A DNA stretch of 64,000 nucleotides from Flavobacteriaceae bacterium (GTDB lineage Bacteria > Bacteroidota > Bacteroidia > Flavobacteriales > Flavobacteriaceae): positions 124,001 through 188,000 of the forward strand of contig JANQSO010000007.1 of the NCBI GenBank assembly GCA_028284005.1, written 5' to 3'. Shown piece after piece: positions 45,884-55,199 of the stretch. Under the pieces are notes generated by a model. That model was not told the origin of the DNA and did no database searches. It was given only the letters and a program-made list of their open reading frames with translations. The position numbers and the translations under genes were made by a program. How positions within the stretch are numbered: position 1 is the stretch's first letter; every line of letters begins with the position of its first letter.

Positions 45884-45982
45884 ATTATTTGGTCAATACT
45901 GTAAAAATAACAAAGTATTTGCGTCTATAATAGTGAAAACACAATATGTGTGTAAAAATATAGTTTAGTATTCAGTAAAATA

Positions 45983-47077
45983 GTGAGATATTTGTCCAAA
46001 ATTAAGAGCTTGAAAAAGAAGATATTCTTTGCATTAATAGTACTATCCATCACTGCTTCCGCCCAGACCGTTAGAAAGTATTCTAATGAGTTCATGAATA
46101 TTGGTGTGGATGCTGCAGCTTTTGGAATGTCAAATGCTGTAGTGGCGTCTTCCGACGATGTAAATTCTGTCTATTGGAATCCTGCAGGACTGGTACATCT
46201 TGAAGAGAAAGAACTCTCTTTAATGCACGCTTCCTATTTTGCAAATATTGCCAATTATGACTATGCAGGTTTTGCAATGCCGTTGGATAATGAAAGTGCC
46301 GTTGGTTTTTCAATTATCCGGTTTGGAGTGGATGACATTTTAAATACTACACAGCTAATTGATGACCAGGGAAACATAGACTACAATCGTATTAGCCTTT
46401 TCTCTACTGCCGATTACGGTGTTACATTCTCATATGCACGTCGTTTGCCATTGGACGGACTAAATTTTGGCGTGAATGCGAAAGTAATCAGGCGTGTAAT
46501 AGGCGATTTTGCTTCTTCCTGGGGTTTTGGACTGGACGCTGCCATTCAGTTTGAAAAAGGTGATTGGAAATTTGGACTGATGGCCCGTGATATTACTACT
46601 ACATTCAATGCCTGGTCCATTGATGAAGAAAAGTTTGCCGAAATACAAGGCGCCGTAGAAGGGCAAAACCAGGACCTTCCGGAAACTACCGAGATCACGA
46701 TTCCAAAATTACAACTGGGAGCCTCCCGAGCGTTTTTGTTCCACCATGATTTCTCTTTGGTGACAGAAGTAGATTTAAACTTCCGTTTTGCTGAGACCAA
46801 CGATATCATTTCTACTTCTTTTACAAGTATCGACCCTGCTTTGGGTTTTGAATTCGGATATATTGATATGGTCTTTGTTCGCGGTGGGTTAGGTAATTTC
46901 CAAAATATTACACAATTGGACGGCAGTGAGTCTGTTGGATTTCAACCTAATATTGGTGTAGGCTTTAAATACAAAGGTATACAAGTGGATTATGCCTTAA
47001 CGGATATTGGTGATCAAAGTGCTGCTTTGTACAGCAATGTTTTTTCAGTTAAATTAGACTGGAGTATTTTTAGATAA
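45983..47077 (+). CDS. PorV/PorQ-family outer-membrane beta-barrel protein
   Basis: 364 residues. Signal peptide (ends ITASAQ), then a FadL-like barrel opening: EFMNIGVDAAAFGMSNAVVASSDDVNSVYWNPAGL is the hallmark N-terminal plug-like stretch of the PorV/PorQ group. The C-terminus ends with the barrel strand FSVKLDWSIF. PorV shuttles type IX cargo at the outer membrane; this could be a paralogue with another job. Start uncertain: GTG at 45983 gives a 28-residue signal peptide and a TTG at 46010 gives a compact 19-residue one; there is no ATG. Eight bases before the DUF4105 gene. Confidence 0.87.
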   Translation: MRYLSKIKSLKKKIFFALIVLSITASAQTVRKYSNEFMNIGVDAAAFGMSNAVVASSDDVNSVYWNPAGLVHLEEKELSLMHASYFANIANYDYAGFAMPLDNESAVGFSIIRFGVDDILNTTQLIDDQGNIDYNRISLFSTADYGVTFSYARRLPLDGLNFGVNAKVIRRVIGDFASSWGFGLDAAIQFEKGDWKFGLMARDITTTFNAWSIDEEKFAEIQGAVEGQNQDLPETTEITIPKLQLGASRAFLFHHDFSLVTEVDLNFRFAETNDIISTSFTSIDPALGFEFGYIDMVFVRGGLGNFQNITQLDGSESVGFQPNIGVGFKYKGIQVDYALTDIGDQSAALYSNVFSVKLDWSIFR

Positions 47078-47084
47078 TCCGCTA

Positions 47085-48287
47085 ATGAATAGAAATTACA
47101 TTTTCCTGTTTATTTTTTTATGCTTTACCACCTATTCGGTACAGGCACAATATTTCTCTCTTTCTGAAGATGCCGAAGTAAGTATTCTCACTATAGGGCC
47201 CGGGGCACAACTATATGATAAATTTGGACACAGCGCTTTCCGGATAAAGGACGAAAACAATGATCTGGATCTGATATACAATTATGGGGTGTATGACTTT
47301 GACACACCTAATTTTTACACCAAATTCGCACGTGGAAAACTCTTGTACAAATTGGGAGTTAGCTATTACGAACCTTTTTTTGAAAGTTATGTCGTTCAAA
47401 ACCGTTGGGTAAAAGAACAGTTGTTAGATCTTACCTATACCGAAAAGCTTGCTCTTTTTAGCTTTTTGGAAAAAAATGCCTTGCCCGAAAATCAGTATTA
47501 CAAATACGATTTTTTTTATGACAATTGTGCGACAAAAATACGTGATGTCCTCGTCTCGGTTTTGGACGAAAAGCTAACTTATAAAAATGAGCATATCACC
47601 GATACCCTTACATTCAGGGAATTAATACAGAAAAATGTATACTGGAACTCCTGGGGAAGCCTGGGAATGGATGTAGCAATAGGTGCTGTTGTAGACAAAA
47701 AGGCCACACCATGGGAATACCAATTCTTACCGGACTACATATTTGAAGCCGCAGCGAACGCAACCATAGAAAAACCCGATGGCACGCAAAAACCTCTTAT
47801 AAAAGAAACAAAAACTCTTTTTGAAAATACCAGGACCAAAGAAAGCCGGAATTTCTTTTTGAGCCCACTTTTCTTTTTTGGGATTCTTGGCCTTTTAATT
47901 CTGTTTGTAACCTATAAAGACCATAAAAAATATTCCAGAAGCCGTTATTTAGATACCATCATCTTTTTAATAACCGGCTTGATTGGTATTTTTCTTTTGC
48001 TGTTATGGGTGGCTACAGACCATACCGCAACGGCCAATAATTATAACATGCTTTGGGCATTTCCGCTCAGTATTTTGTTTCTGGGTGTTATTGGAAAGAA
48101 ACATCCCAGGGGTTGGGTACGACGCTACATCATTTTTCTAATTTTGCTCTTATTATTGATGGTGGTACATTGGTTCACAGGAGTACAAGTATTTGCCATA
48201 GGCTTTATTCCACTATTGGTAGCATTGTTTATTCGGTATCTGTATGTGATCTATTATCTGAAAAAAGAAACTGCTACTGCCCCCTGA
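47085..48287 (+). CDS. DUF4105 (Lnb-type) membrane protein, possible lipoprotein N-acyltransferase
   Basis: 400 residues. Signal peptide (ends YSVQAQ), a periplasmic DUF4105 domain (about 25-260) and a C-terminal block of about five membrane helices (from about residue 265). A candidate catalytic pair is visible: His in YDKFGHSAFRI (about residue 50) and Cys in FYDNCATKIRD (about residue 147). This domain family has recently been linked to Lnb, a lipoprotein N-acyltransferase of Bacteroides; I rely on memory for that link. If correct, it would add the third acyl chain to the many lipoproteins in this genome. Follows the PorV-like gene by eight bases. Confidence 0.85.
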   Translation: MNRNYIFLFIFLCFTTYSVQAQYFSLSEDAEVSILTIGPGAQLYDKFGHSAFRIKDENNDLDLIYNYGVYDFDTPNFYTKFARGKLLYKLGVSYYEPFFESYVVQNRWVKEQLLDLTYTEKLALFSFLEKNALPENQYYKYDFFYDNCATKIRDVLVSVLDEKLTYKNEHITDTLTFRELIQKNVYWNSWGSLGMDVAIGAVVDKKATPWEYQFLPDYIFEAAANATIEKPDGTQKPLIKETKTLFENTRTKESRNFFLSPLFFFGILGLLILFVTYKDHKKYSRSRYLDTIIFLITGLIGIFLLLLWVATDHTATANNYNMLWAFPLSILFLGVIGKKHPRGWVRRYIIFLILLLLLMVVHWFTGVQVFAIGFIPLLVALFIRYLYVIYYLKKETATAP

Positions 48288-49659
48288 AAAATATAATTGT
48301 ACTTAGTGTTTTTATTACTATACTAATGTCCAGGAACAAACTACGACGTTTGATATAGTATAGATCGTATTGCAATTTTTCCAAAGCATCTTCCTGTGTG
48401 CTGCCGTATTTTGCATTTACCTGCGCCCAACCTGTTACTCCCGGTTTTATAAGGTGGCGTACTTCATAAAAAGGTATTTTTTCTGAAAGTTCTTTAACAA
48501 AAACCGGACGTTCCGGCCTGGGGCCAATTACACTCATCTCCCCTTTGATCACATTGATGAACTGGGGAATCTCATCAAATCGCGACCTGCGCAAAAATCG
48601 TCCAAACTTGGTAACCCGCATGTCCTTTTTATCTGCAAACTGCGCACCATATTTTTCGGCATCGGTGACCATGCTTCTAAGTTTATATATCCTGAAATGT
48701 TTTCCGTTTCTACCTACTCGTACCTGGGTATAGAATAACGGGCCCCGGTTAGCAAATAAGTTTCCAATGAGAATAGCGGGAAAGATTATTAACCCAAAAA
48801 GTAAGCCTAATAAAGAAAAAAGAAGGTCCAAAATTCTATGAAAAAAAAGATACAGTTTATTCTGGTTGCTTCGGCTAAAAGGGAAATATCTGTAAAAGTC
48901 CTTATCTACATGCTGTACAGGAACACGCCTTGTTATCTCTTCATACACCTGCCTGTACTCGCGTATCACTATTCCATTCTCTAAAAGTACGATCAACTGG
49001 TTGTAGAGTGAAATGGTCATTCCCGAAGAATCCGGTGTTGCAACTACAATTTCAGAAATTGAATGTTCCCTGACCGTTTCCGAGACGTTTTGCAATCCAA
49101 ATTCCTTTAGTTCTACATATTGTGATGATGCATAGGCAATTGAATCTGTATTGATGAATCCTATCACCCTATAGTTGGGATCCGATTTTTGAAGTGATTC
49201 AATAATGTTATCGATATCCCGGGCATTACCTACAAGTAATACTTTCTTAAAAAATCTTGGTGCGGAAATAAGTACGATATACGCATAGCGCCAAATGAAC
49301 AATGCCAGGTTCACCGAAATATAGAAATAGATGATCTGCAAACGATTTTCAGGCAGCTCCGGAGTAAAGAAAGGCGTTAACAGGTAAAACAAAACTGTTA
49401 CAGAAGATGTAAGAATGATGTTCTGTACCACTATCTCAAATTTACTGGCCTTATGGAGATTGTATAATTCGAAAATTGTAGCAAATATGGTGAGGTACAG
49501 GCCTAATACAATGGACCAGACCCAGTGGTCTGCATTGATCTTAAAATAATCAAAATTAAAAACCAATCCTACCAAATAGAGTAAAGCGAGAACACTTGCG
49601 ATGTCAAAAAGGCGAAGTAATACTTTACGTTCTGAAATATCAAAATGAATACTTGACAT
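48274..49659 (-). CDS. Polyprenyl-phosphate phosphoglycosyltransferase (WcaJ type)
   Basis: 461 residues. Four or five N-terminal membrane helices and a CoA-binding-like domain (about 140-235), then a membrane re-entrant helix and the catalytic bacterial sugar transferase domain (about 270-455): RIYKLRSMVTDAEKYG, RVTKFGRFLRRSRFDEIPQF with the catalytic Asp-Glu, VIGPRPERPVF and LIKPGVTGWAQVN. It transfers the first sugar phosphate to undecaprenyl phosphate. Last gene of the polysaccharide operon. Its 3' end overlaps the convergent DUF4105 gene by 14 bases. Confidence 0.95.
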   Translation of the reverse strand: MSSIHFDISERKVLLRLFDIASVLALLYLVGLVFNFDYFKINADHWVWSIVLGLYLTIFATIFELYNLHKASKFEIVVQNIILTSSVTVLFYLLTPFFTPELPENRLQIIYFYISVNLALFIWRYAYIVLISAPRFFKKVLLVGNARDIDNIIESLQKSDPNYRVIGFINTDSIAYASSQYVELKEFGLQNVSETVREHSISEIVVATPDSSGMTISLYNQLIVLLENGIVIREYRQVYEEITRRVPVQHVDKDFYRYFPFSRSNQNKLYLFFHRILDLLFSLLGLLFGLIIFPAILIGNLFANRGPLFYTQVRVGRNGKHFRIYKLRSMVTDAEKYGAQFADKKDMRVTKFGRFLRRSRFDEIPQFINVIKGEMSVIGPRPERPVFVKELSEKIPFYEVRHLIKPGVTGWAQVNAKYGSTQEDALEKLQYDLYYIKRRSLFLDISIVIKTLSTIIFFRGQ

Positions 49660-49703
49660 TTATGACTAGGTTAGGTTTAGGTTGGATAAAAATAGGTATT
49701 TAT

Positions 49704-50723
49704 TTAGTGGTTTAAAAGTGTAACCCAACTATGTTTCACTTTCTGCCAGTCAAATCCTTCGGCTTTTTTACGCGCATTTTGTGACAACCTGGCTGCCAGG
49801 TCGCTATCAGAGAGTAAAGTTATGATCTTTTGAGCGAATAGATGCGGATCATTGGGAGGGGTCAATAATCCGGTGGTCCCTTCATCGATCAGGTAAGGAA
49901 CTCCTCCAACGTTTGTGGACACCACAGGTAAACCCAACCCCATCGCTTCAATAACACTCACAGGTGTATTGTCAAAATTAGTGGTATTCATAAAGATGTC
50001 AAATTGTTTAGATAGTTGTATCCATTCGCTTTTATTCAACATTCCCGTAAAAGTTACATCCAGGTTCTTTTCTTGAGCAAATTTCTTGCAGGCTTCCTGT
50101 GTACCATCTTTTTCCGGCCCCACCATACACAAACTGGTACTATAACCTTGTTCATTCAGAATTTCTAAAACCTGAAGTGCCAGAAGCGGATTATAAATTT
50201 CAGCAAAAGAACGTACCCAGAGCAGTTTTGGCCGAACTTCTTTACGAAGTAAGTAAGGGTAGTTACTCATTTCAACAGTATTGGGAATATATGTAAGATT
50301 GGTATACCCTTCTGCCTTAAATGCTTCGTACAAATACATTGAGGGAGTAATATTGGTCCTTGCTCCTTTAAAAAGTTTGTTGGATAATTTTTTGTTCTTT
50401 CTAATACGATGAGGAAGATTTCCTCCACGTAAAATTGGTATGTATGCGATCCCTAATAATCTGCACAGATTGGCAACAGCTACGGCATAGAAAAAATTTT
50501 GAGTACTGTATGTATCGATTAGTACCGTGGAGACCTTTCGGTGATGGATCAGAGTTGTAAATAACATATCTAACAACCGCAAAACCTTATTCTTAACCGA
50601 AGAAGCCATGTAGACCTCAAATCCCTCCTGCTTCAAAAAACCTCCAAGAGTTTCTATTGAAGTAACCGTACTACCCTTTTTAGAGAGTCTATTTCCTATG
50701 TAAAGCAGGTTTCTTTTTCGCAT
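49704..50723 (-). CDS. Glycosyltransferase family 4
   Basis: 339 residues, GT-B fold. The C-terminal domain has MNTTNFDNTPVSVIEAMGLGLPVVSTNVGGVPYLI, whose E..A...P.V....GG pattern binds the nucleotide sugar (Glu about residue 258). The N-terminal acceptor domain lacks the Gly-rich start common in GT4 (LLYIGNRLSKKGSTVTSI). Donor and acceptor unknown. It overlaps the O-antigen ligase gene by 35 bases. Confidence 0.92.
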   Translation of the reverse strand: MRKRNLLYIGNRLSKKGSTVTSIETLGGFLKQEGFEVYMASSVKNKVLRLLDMLFTTLIHHRKVSTVLIDTYSTQNFFYAVAVANLCRLLGIAYIPILRGGNLPHRIRKNKKLSNKLFKGARTNITPSMYLYEAFKAEGYTNLTYIPNTVEMSNYPYLLRKEVRPKLLWVRSFAEIYNPLLALQVLEILNEQGYSTSLCMVGPEKDGTQEACKKFAQEKNLDVTFTGMLNKSEWIQLSKQFDIFMNTTNFDNTPVSVIEAMGLGLPVVSTNVGGVPYLIDEGTTGLLTPPNDPHLFAQKIITLLSDSDLAARLSQNARKKAEGFDWQKVKHSWVTLLNH

Positions 50724-51984
50724 TGAGAATAGAAATTAAACAAAGCCCATAAATAAATGCCGGTGCGGCAATACGCATGGAAGAGTGACTTATTGTAAAC
50801 AACCAAAACAAGAAAAATGAAAAAAGATATACATTGGTCTTATTCTTCATTCTAAATGCCAGAGGTGTAAGAAAAAGTACGATAATTGCAAAAAAGCCAA
50901 AAATACCGTGTTCGGATAAAATACGGCTCACTTCATTATGACTGGCTGCCAGTGTTCCGGTTTGCTCATAACGGTACTCCCGTATCTTACCTACACCAAT
51001 TCCTGTAAAAGGACTATTAACAAAAGCATTCAATTCGGTTTCGATCAATTCTGTCCGCCCCGTAGAAATATCTTCTTTTATTCTTCCGGCAGCATCTTGG
51101 TTAGAATAACGTTTATCTATTAAACCTAAGGTAAAAACAGACGTTATAATCCAGGTGACGGTAATCACAGCTGTCACAAGTGCTATTTTGGGGATCAATA
51201 TGACTCTTTCCCTTTTTTCGGACCATAAAAAATAAACTATAAAGAAAACAAGAGCACATATAGCAGCAGTTAAAACTCCTCCTCTTGAAAAAGTAACAAT
51301 AGCCCTATAACTCAAAAATCCCAACAAACCCAGGTCTATTACATTTATCAACCTGCTTTTTATCATAAATAATCGAGAAAATAAAATAAACATCCCCAAT
51401 CCCAGTACTGTTGCTACCTGATTGGGTCCAAAGCCCCCGGAGGCTTCGTAATTGGATTGTGTTCCCGTAAGCACATCCCTGATATTTGGAGTATATATAT
51501 ATAAATAGCAGGTCATTGCGATAATGGGTAATAATACTGCCAGCAAAATTTCCTGCAAGCGTTCCGGAGGCATCTTTCTGTTATAACAATACAAAGCAGA
51601 AATAGCCAGGCATATGGGGCCACTTAAATTAAAACTGACCGCATTTAAAAAGTTTGTACTATAGTTTAGATTAATAGCCGAGAAAAAGACTCCAGGCAGT
51701 AAAAAAATAACATAAAATAGATAAGGCCAGGATTTACGTGTAAATCCTTTAAAGAACATACCTATGACCAAAAACCCTATTACGGCAAATTTTGCAAATT
51801 CATAAGAAATACCGGATCCACCCGTCATTCTGGAAAACACCTCAAACCCGGTTATATAACCTGCAGCCAGTAATACTTCATCTTTTTTGTTTCCATTGGA
51901 AAGAATACGAATTAAAAAATATCCTATAATCCCAAACAAAAATATCTTAGAAGTGAATTCTGCCAAATAGATCACAATAGCCAT
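50689..51984 (-). CDS. O-antigen ligase/polymerase-like membrane protein
   Basis: 431 residues, about 11-12 membrane segments. Periplasmic loop landmarks: SRGGVLTA, and FTGIGVGKIREYRYEQ followed by ASHNEVSRILSEHGIFGF, the Wzy_C/WaaL pattern with GxGxG and HN...L.E.G. Such proteins polymerise repeat units or join glycan to a carrier. ATG at 51984; a TTG at 52005 would add seven residues. It lies among glycosyltransferases, so a Wzy role is likely; a matching flippase is not visible. Confidence 0.9.
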   Translation of the reverse strand: MAIVIYLAEFTSKIFLFGIIGYFLIRILSNGNKKDEVLLAAGYITGFEVFSRMTGGSGISYEFAKFAVIGFLVIGMFFKGFTRKSWPYLFYVIFLLPGVFFSAINLNYSTNFLNAVSFNLSGPICLAISALYCYNRKMPPERLQEILLAVLLPIIAMTCYLYIYTPNIRDVLTGTQSNYEASGGFGPNQVATVLGLGMFILFSRLFMIKSRLINVIDLGLLGFLSYRAIVTFSRGGVLTAAICALVFFIVYFLWSEKRERVILIPKIALVTAVITVTWIITSVFTLGLIDKRYSNQDAAGRIKEDISTGRTELIETELNAFVNSPFTGIGVGKIREYRYEQTGTLAASHNEVSRILSEHGIFGFFAIIVLFLTPLAFRMKNKTNVYLFSFFLFWLFTISHSSMRIAAPAFIYGLCLISILNAKKKPALHRK

Positions 51985-52033
51985 AAATATATGGACGATG
52001 ATCAATTGAAAGTATGTTATTTTTTTTAGGGGT

Positions 52034-53095
52034 TTAATGGGTACTATCTTTATAATGCTCTATTAAAAGAGGTAAAACCTTTTTTAGAGAATAATTACTA
52101 ATTATATGTTTATGAAATGCATCCGCATCAAGAATCCTGTTTTCTTTATTCTTTATATAGAACAACAACGCATTGGCCAAAGCTTCAGAATTCTTTGAGG
52201 CTACGGTCTTCCCAAATGTACTAATTACTTTTTCACAATACCCAACATTGGTGGTAACTACTGCAAGTCTCGCCAAACCATACTCTAAAAGTGCTATCGG
52301 CAGGCCTTCACTTTCCGAAGCCAATACTCCTATCCTTGCTTTTTGTAATGATCTTTCAATATCATCTTTTGCCCCTTCAAAAAATACAGATCGTTCCAAT
52401 CCGTGTTCCGAAACAAATTCTTTCAGTTCTCCGGAATAGGAATCCTCAAAGTCCTTACCTATTAGCCGAAGCTCCCAATCCGGAAACTCACCGTGTACTT
52501 TTTTAAAGGCCCGTAATAAGTTAAGATGGTCTTTTGGAACTCTTAAATTTGCCAGGCACACTATTTGTTTTTTACGTTCTTCCTGTTCAGAAGAAAAAAG
52601 AGCCTGATCCACAAAATTAGGAAGGTAAGCAACCTTCTTAGTAGCCAGATGTTGTTTGCACCATCCTTGTAGGTCTTCATTAACGGTAATGATCTTTTTG
52701 AAAAAGAACGAACACAGATATAGTACTATATTTTTACTTCTGTTAGTAAAAACACGTTTTCCGTGATGTTCATGCCAAATGAGTTTGATCCTAGGGCTTA
52801 TTATTTTTAGTAAAGTTGCAAAAAAGTAGGATGTAGTATGTGCATGTACAATATTTACCCTATGTTGTTTTACAAATCTCCGAAGCCTGAACAATGCCGA
52901 AAGATCCAATGTACTTTTCTTATTCAGAAAAAGATATGATACTTCATGACTGACTTTTGATCTCAAAATTCCTTCATTTCTTGTAACGCATAAACAGGAA
53001 CCTTCAATGTGTGAAGACATAGCATTTGCAAAAGTAACTGCGATCCGCTCTGCACCACCTGCCTCTAATGAATCTATAAGTTGTAAAACCCTCAT
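52034..53095 (-). CDS. Glycosyltransferase family 4
   Basis: 353 residues, GT-B. It begins RVLQLIDSLEAGGAERIAV, the GG.E motif typical of GT4, followed by NIVHAHTTSYFFA. The C-terminal donor domain includes SESEGLPIALLEYGLARLAVVTTNVGY with the usual Glu pair. Sugar specificity unknown. The ATG overlaps the stop of the upstream gene (ATGA). Confidence 0.93.
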   Translation of the reverse strand: MRVLQLIDSLEAGGAERIAVTFANAMSSHIEGSCLCVTRNEGILRSKVSHEVSYLFLNKKSTLDLSALFRLRRFVKQHRVNIVHAHTTSYFFATLLKIISPRIKLIWHEHHGKRVFTNRSKNIVLYLCSFFFKKIITVNEDLQGWCKQHLATKKVAYLPNFVDQALFSSEQEERKKQIVCLANLRVPKDHLNLLRAFKKVHGEFPDWELRLIGKDFEDSYSGELKEFVSEHGLERSVFFEGAKDDIERSLQKARIGVLASESEGLPIALLEYGLARLAVVTTNVGYCEKVISTFGKTVASKNSEALANALLFYIKNKENRILDADAFHKHIISNYSLKKVLPLLIEHYKDSTH

Positions 53096-54207
53096 GCCAA
53101 TAACTTCTTAATTTCTGCTTCAAAATAATCAATTGTATAATGATGCGACCACTCTTGCGCCCGTTCGCTTTGTTGCGCAAGTCCTCCCGGGTTTTCCAGT
53201 GCGTTACTCAATTGTTCCATATCGGTTTCCAAAACACTGCTTAGCATTATACCCCGCTTGCCGCCGTCAAGCATCCAAGGTACACAAGAAACCTGTGTAA
53301 CGATTGGAATAGTACCCCAAAACATTGCTTCGGCTACTACTTTGGGCCAACCTTCAGATCTTGAAGGTAAAATCAAAAAATGACTTTTTTTATAGGCTTT
53401 TTCTACAATTTCTGAGCTCTGGTTCCCGTGTAAAGTAACAGCTTCAGACACATTGTGTTGTTGGATATACTCTTCGACCCTTGCTCTTTCACTACCTTCA
53501 CCATATATATCCAATCTACATTCAATCCCTCTTTTAAGCAATCCGCAAATCAATTGCAATACATACAAAGGTTGTTTACCGGGAACCAAGCTTCCCACAA
53601 AAAGGAACCTGTACGGTGGTGAAAAATCCTTTGCAGATGAATTCACAATTTTACTTTTTGAGTAGGTAGCAGTAAAAAAAGGTTTAATGTTATGGGTTTG
53701 ATCCGGCCAGTTGCCATATACAAGGACCTGCATGTTCTTTGTGAGCAAAGTATTGCTAAGTATCCATTTTTGAAGGCGGTAGCTTAAAGGTTGCTTTGCA
53801 TTTGGGTCCCAGTTTCCTGCATATTTTGCAGTTTTGGGTTTCTTCGGAAAAAAAACCTGCATACAGCAACCTATCAATCCTATAGTTCCCGGGCATCTTA
53901 AATGAATGTGATCTGCTTTTCGCATCTCATTGAAAATCTTCCATTTAATTACCGGGAGGTTCCATAACGCTTTTATGGCTTCAGAAAAAGAAATGAATGA
54001 GATTGCCGGAATAGTAGAAATATTTACAGAATCTGAAACATACGGAGAATGGATACTGGAGGTCTCGTTTTTGGAAAATGGGGCAACTATCCTTATATCA
54101 TCTACATATTTTCCCCAAATATTCATCTCTCTTATGTAAGGCCCATAAGCATACAAAGTTGTCTCTTTTTTGTAGTGAGGTGTGTGTGTTATGATTGCAA
54201 ATTTCAT
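53092..54207 (-). CDS. Glycosyltransferase family 4
   Basis: 371 residues, GT-B. The donor domain carries RFLFVGSLVPGKQPLYVLQL, RLDIYGEGSERARVEEYI, and ILPSRSEGWPKVVAEAMFWGTIPIVT with the E...P.V..EA pattern. The N-terminal domain starts KFAIITHTPHYKK without the GG.E motif. Specificity unknown. Four-base overlaps with both neighbours. Confidence 0.92.
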   Translation of the reverse strand: MKFAIITHTPHYKKETTLYAYGPYIREMNIWGKYVDDIRIVAPFSKNETSSIHSPYVSDSVNISTIPAISFISFSEAIKALWNLPVIKWKIFNEMRKADHIHLRCPGTIGLIGCCMQVFFPKKPKTAKYAGNWDPNAKQPLSYRLQKWILSNTLLTKNMQVLVYGNWPDQTHNIKPFFTATYSKSKIVNSSAKDFSPPYRFLFVGSLVPGKQPLYVLQLICGLLKRGIECRLDIYGEGSERARVEEYIQQHNVSEAVTLHGNQSSEIVEKAYKKSHFLILPSRSEGWPKVVAEAMFWGTIPIVTQVSCVPWMLDGGKRGIMLSSVLETDMEQLSNALENPGGLAQQSERAQEWSHHYTIDYFEAEIKKLLA

Positions 54208-55199
54208 CTGCCGGGTTTGTTGACCAATAAACTAAACCATCCTGCGGTTCTGCCCAAAGCTTCAGTAAAAGCTTCTTTCTTTTTATTCCCTGTAATGGTA
54301 TTACTTAACCGTATCAAAGTTAAAAGAAAAGAGGTTGCGTTCCATTTTAATCGAGCCTTAAATGAAGGGTTCGGATGTTTTACACGCCAAACATACCATC
54401 CGTTTCGAACTACCATTTTTCCATATGCATATTTATTGGGCCTTCCGGAACCGTCATGGTAGTGGTACAATTGCGCTGCGGTATTGACATATAGTTTTCC
54501 CTTTTTTGAAAGCCGGAGTGTATAGTCTGCATCTTCATAAAGGCCATAACCTTCAAAATATTCGGAAAATTTTTGAGTGTCCAACACGTGCTTTCGGTAC
54601 GATGCTACTCCTCCCATAAACTGTTCTACTTCATAGACCTTTCCGCTGGGAGGAAGAAAACTTACACTTCTGCCATGAGCAAAGTCGGGTAAATGAGCCG
54701 GAGGCCTGTTCGTATCCAATCCCAGCTTCTTGCGAAGCACAAATCGCGAACCGTCCTTGCGTATCCAGCCATCGAACACGAATTGCCTTTGGGTGGGTTC
54801 TTCTCTTTCATTCAATGGCTTCCAACTGGTCTCATTGATAATATACCCCCCTACTCCAAGCGCTTCAGGATAGGTTTTATATGTAGCTATAAGTGTTTCA
54901 AAATAATGAGGTGTTAAAACAATATCATCATCTAAAAAGCAAACAACATCTATATCTTCTTTCACTTTTTGGATCCCATAATTTCGTTGCCTGGTAAGTC
55001 CTCTGTCACTATCTGAAACCTTATGGTACTCCAGGTTTGAAAAACTCTTTTCCTGTAAAATAGTTTCGGTAGCATTGTTTGTTGAACCATCCACAATGAT
55101 AATTTGATCGGGGTATAACGATTGTTTTTCAACCGACAGTAATAATTTTTGCAACGGCTGAGGGCGCATATACGTACAAATTATTAGTGTAAACTTCAT
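54204..55199 (-). CDS. Glycosyltransferase family 2
   Basis: 331 residues, GT-A fold. LIICTYMRPQPLQKLLLSVEKQ and QIIIVDGSTNNATE begin the nucleotide-binding region; CFLDDDIVL holds the DxD metal site (about residue 94); GGVASYRKHVLD and GLYEDADYTLRLSKKGKLY give the acceptor region with its ED pair. The C-terminus has a basic stretch and a short hydrophobic helix. Sugar unknown. Confidence 0.93.
   Translation of the reverse strand: MKFTLIICTYMRPQPLQKLLLSVEKQSLYPDQIIIVDGSTNNATETILQEKSFSNLEYHKVSDSDRGLTRQRNYGIQKVKEDIDVVCFLDDDIVLTPHYFETLIATYKTYPEALGVGGYIINETSWKPLNEREEPTQRQFVFDGWIRKDGSRFVLRKKLGLDTNRPPAHLPDFAHGRSVSFLPPSGKVYEVEQFMGGVASYRKHVLDTQKFSEYFEGYGLYEDADYTLRLSKKGKLYVNTAAQLYHYHDGSGRPNKYAYGKMVVRNGWYVWRVKHPNPSFKARLKWNATSFLLTLIRLSNTITGNKKKEAFTEALGRTAGWFSLLVNKPGR

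Noticed and set aside
49666-49685. Telomere-like short repeats (AGGTT units) upstream of the WcaJ-type gene
   Set aside because: Only about three imperfect units in a 44-base gap; no wider array or function visible.
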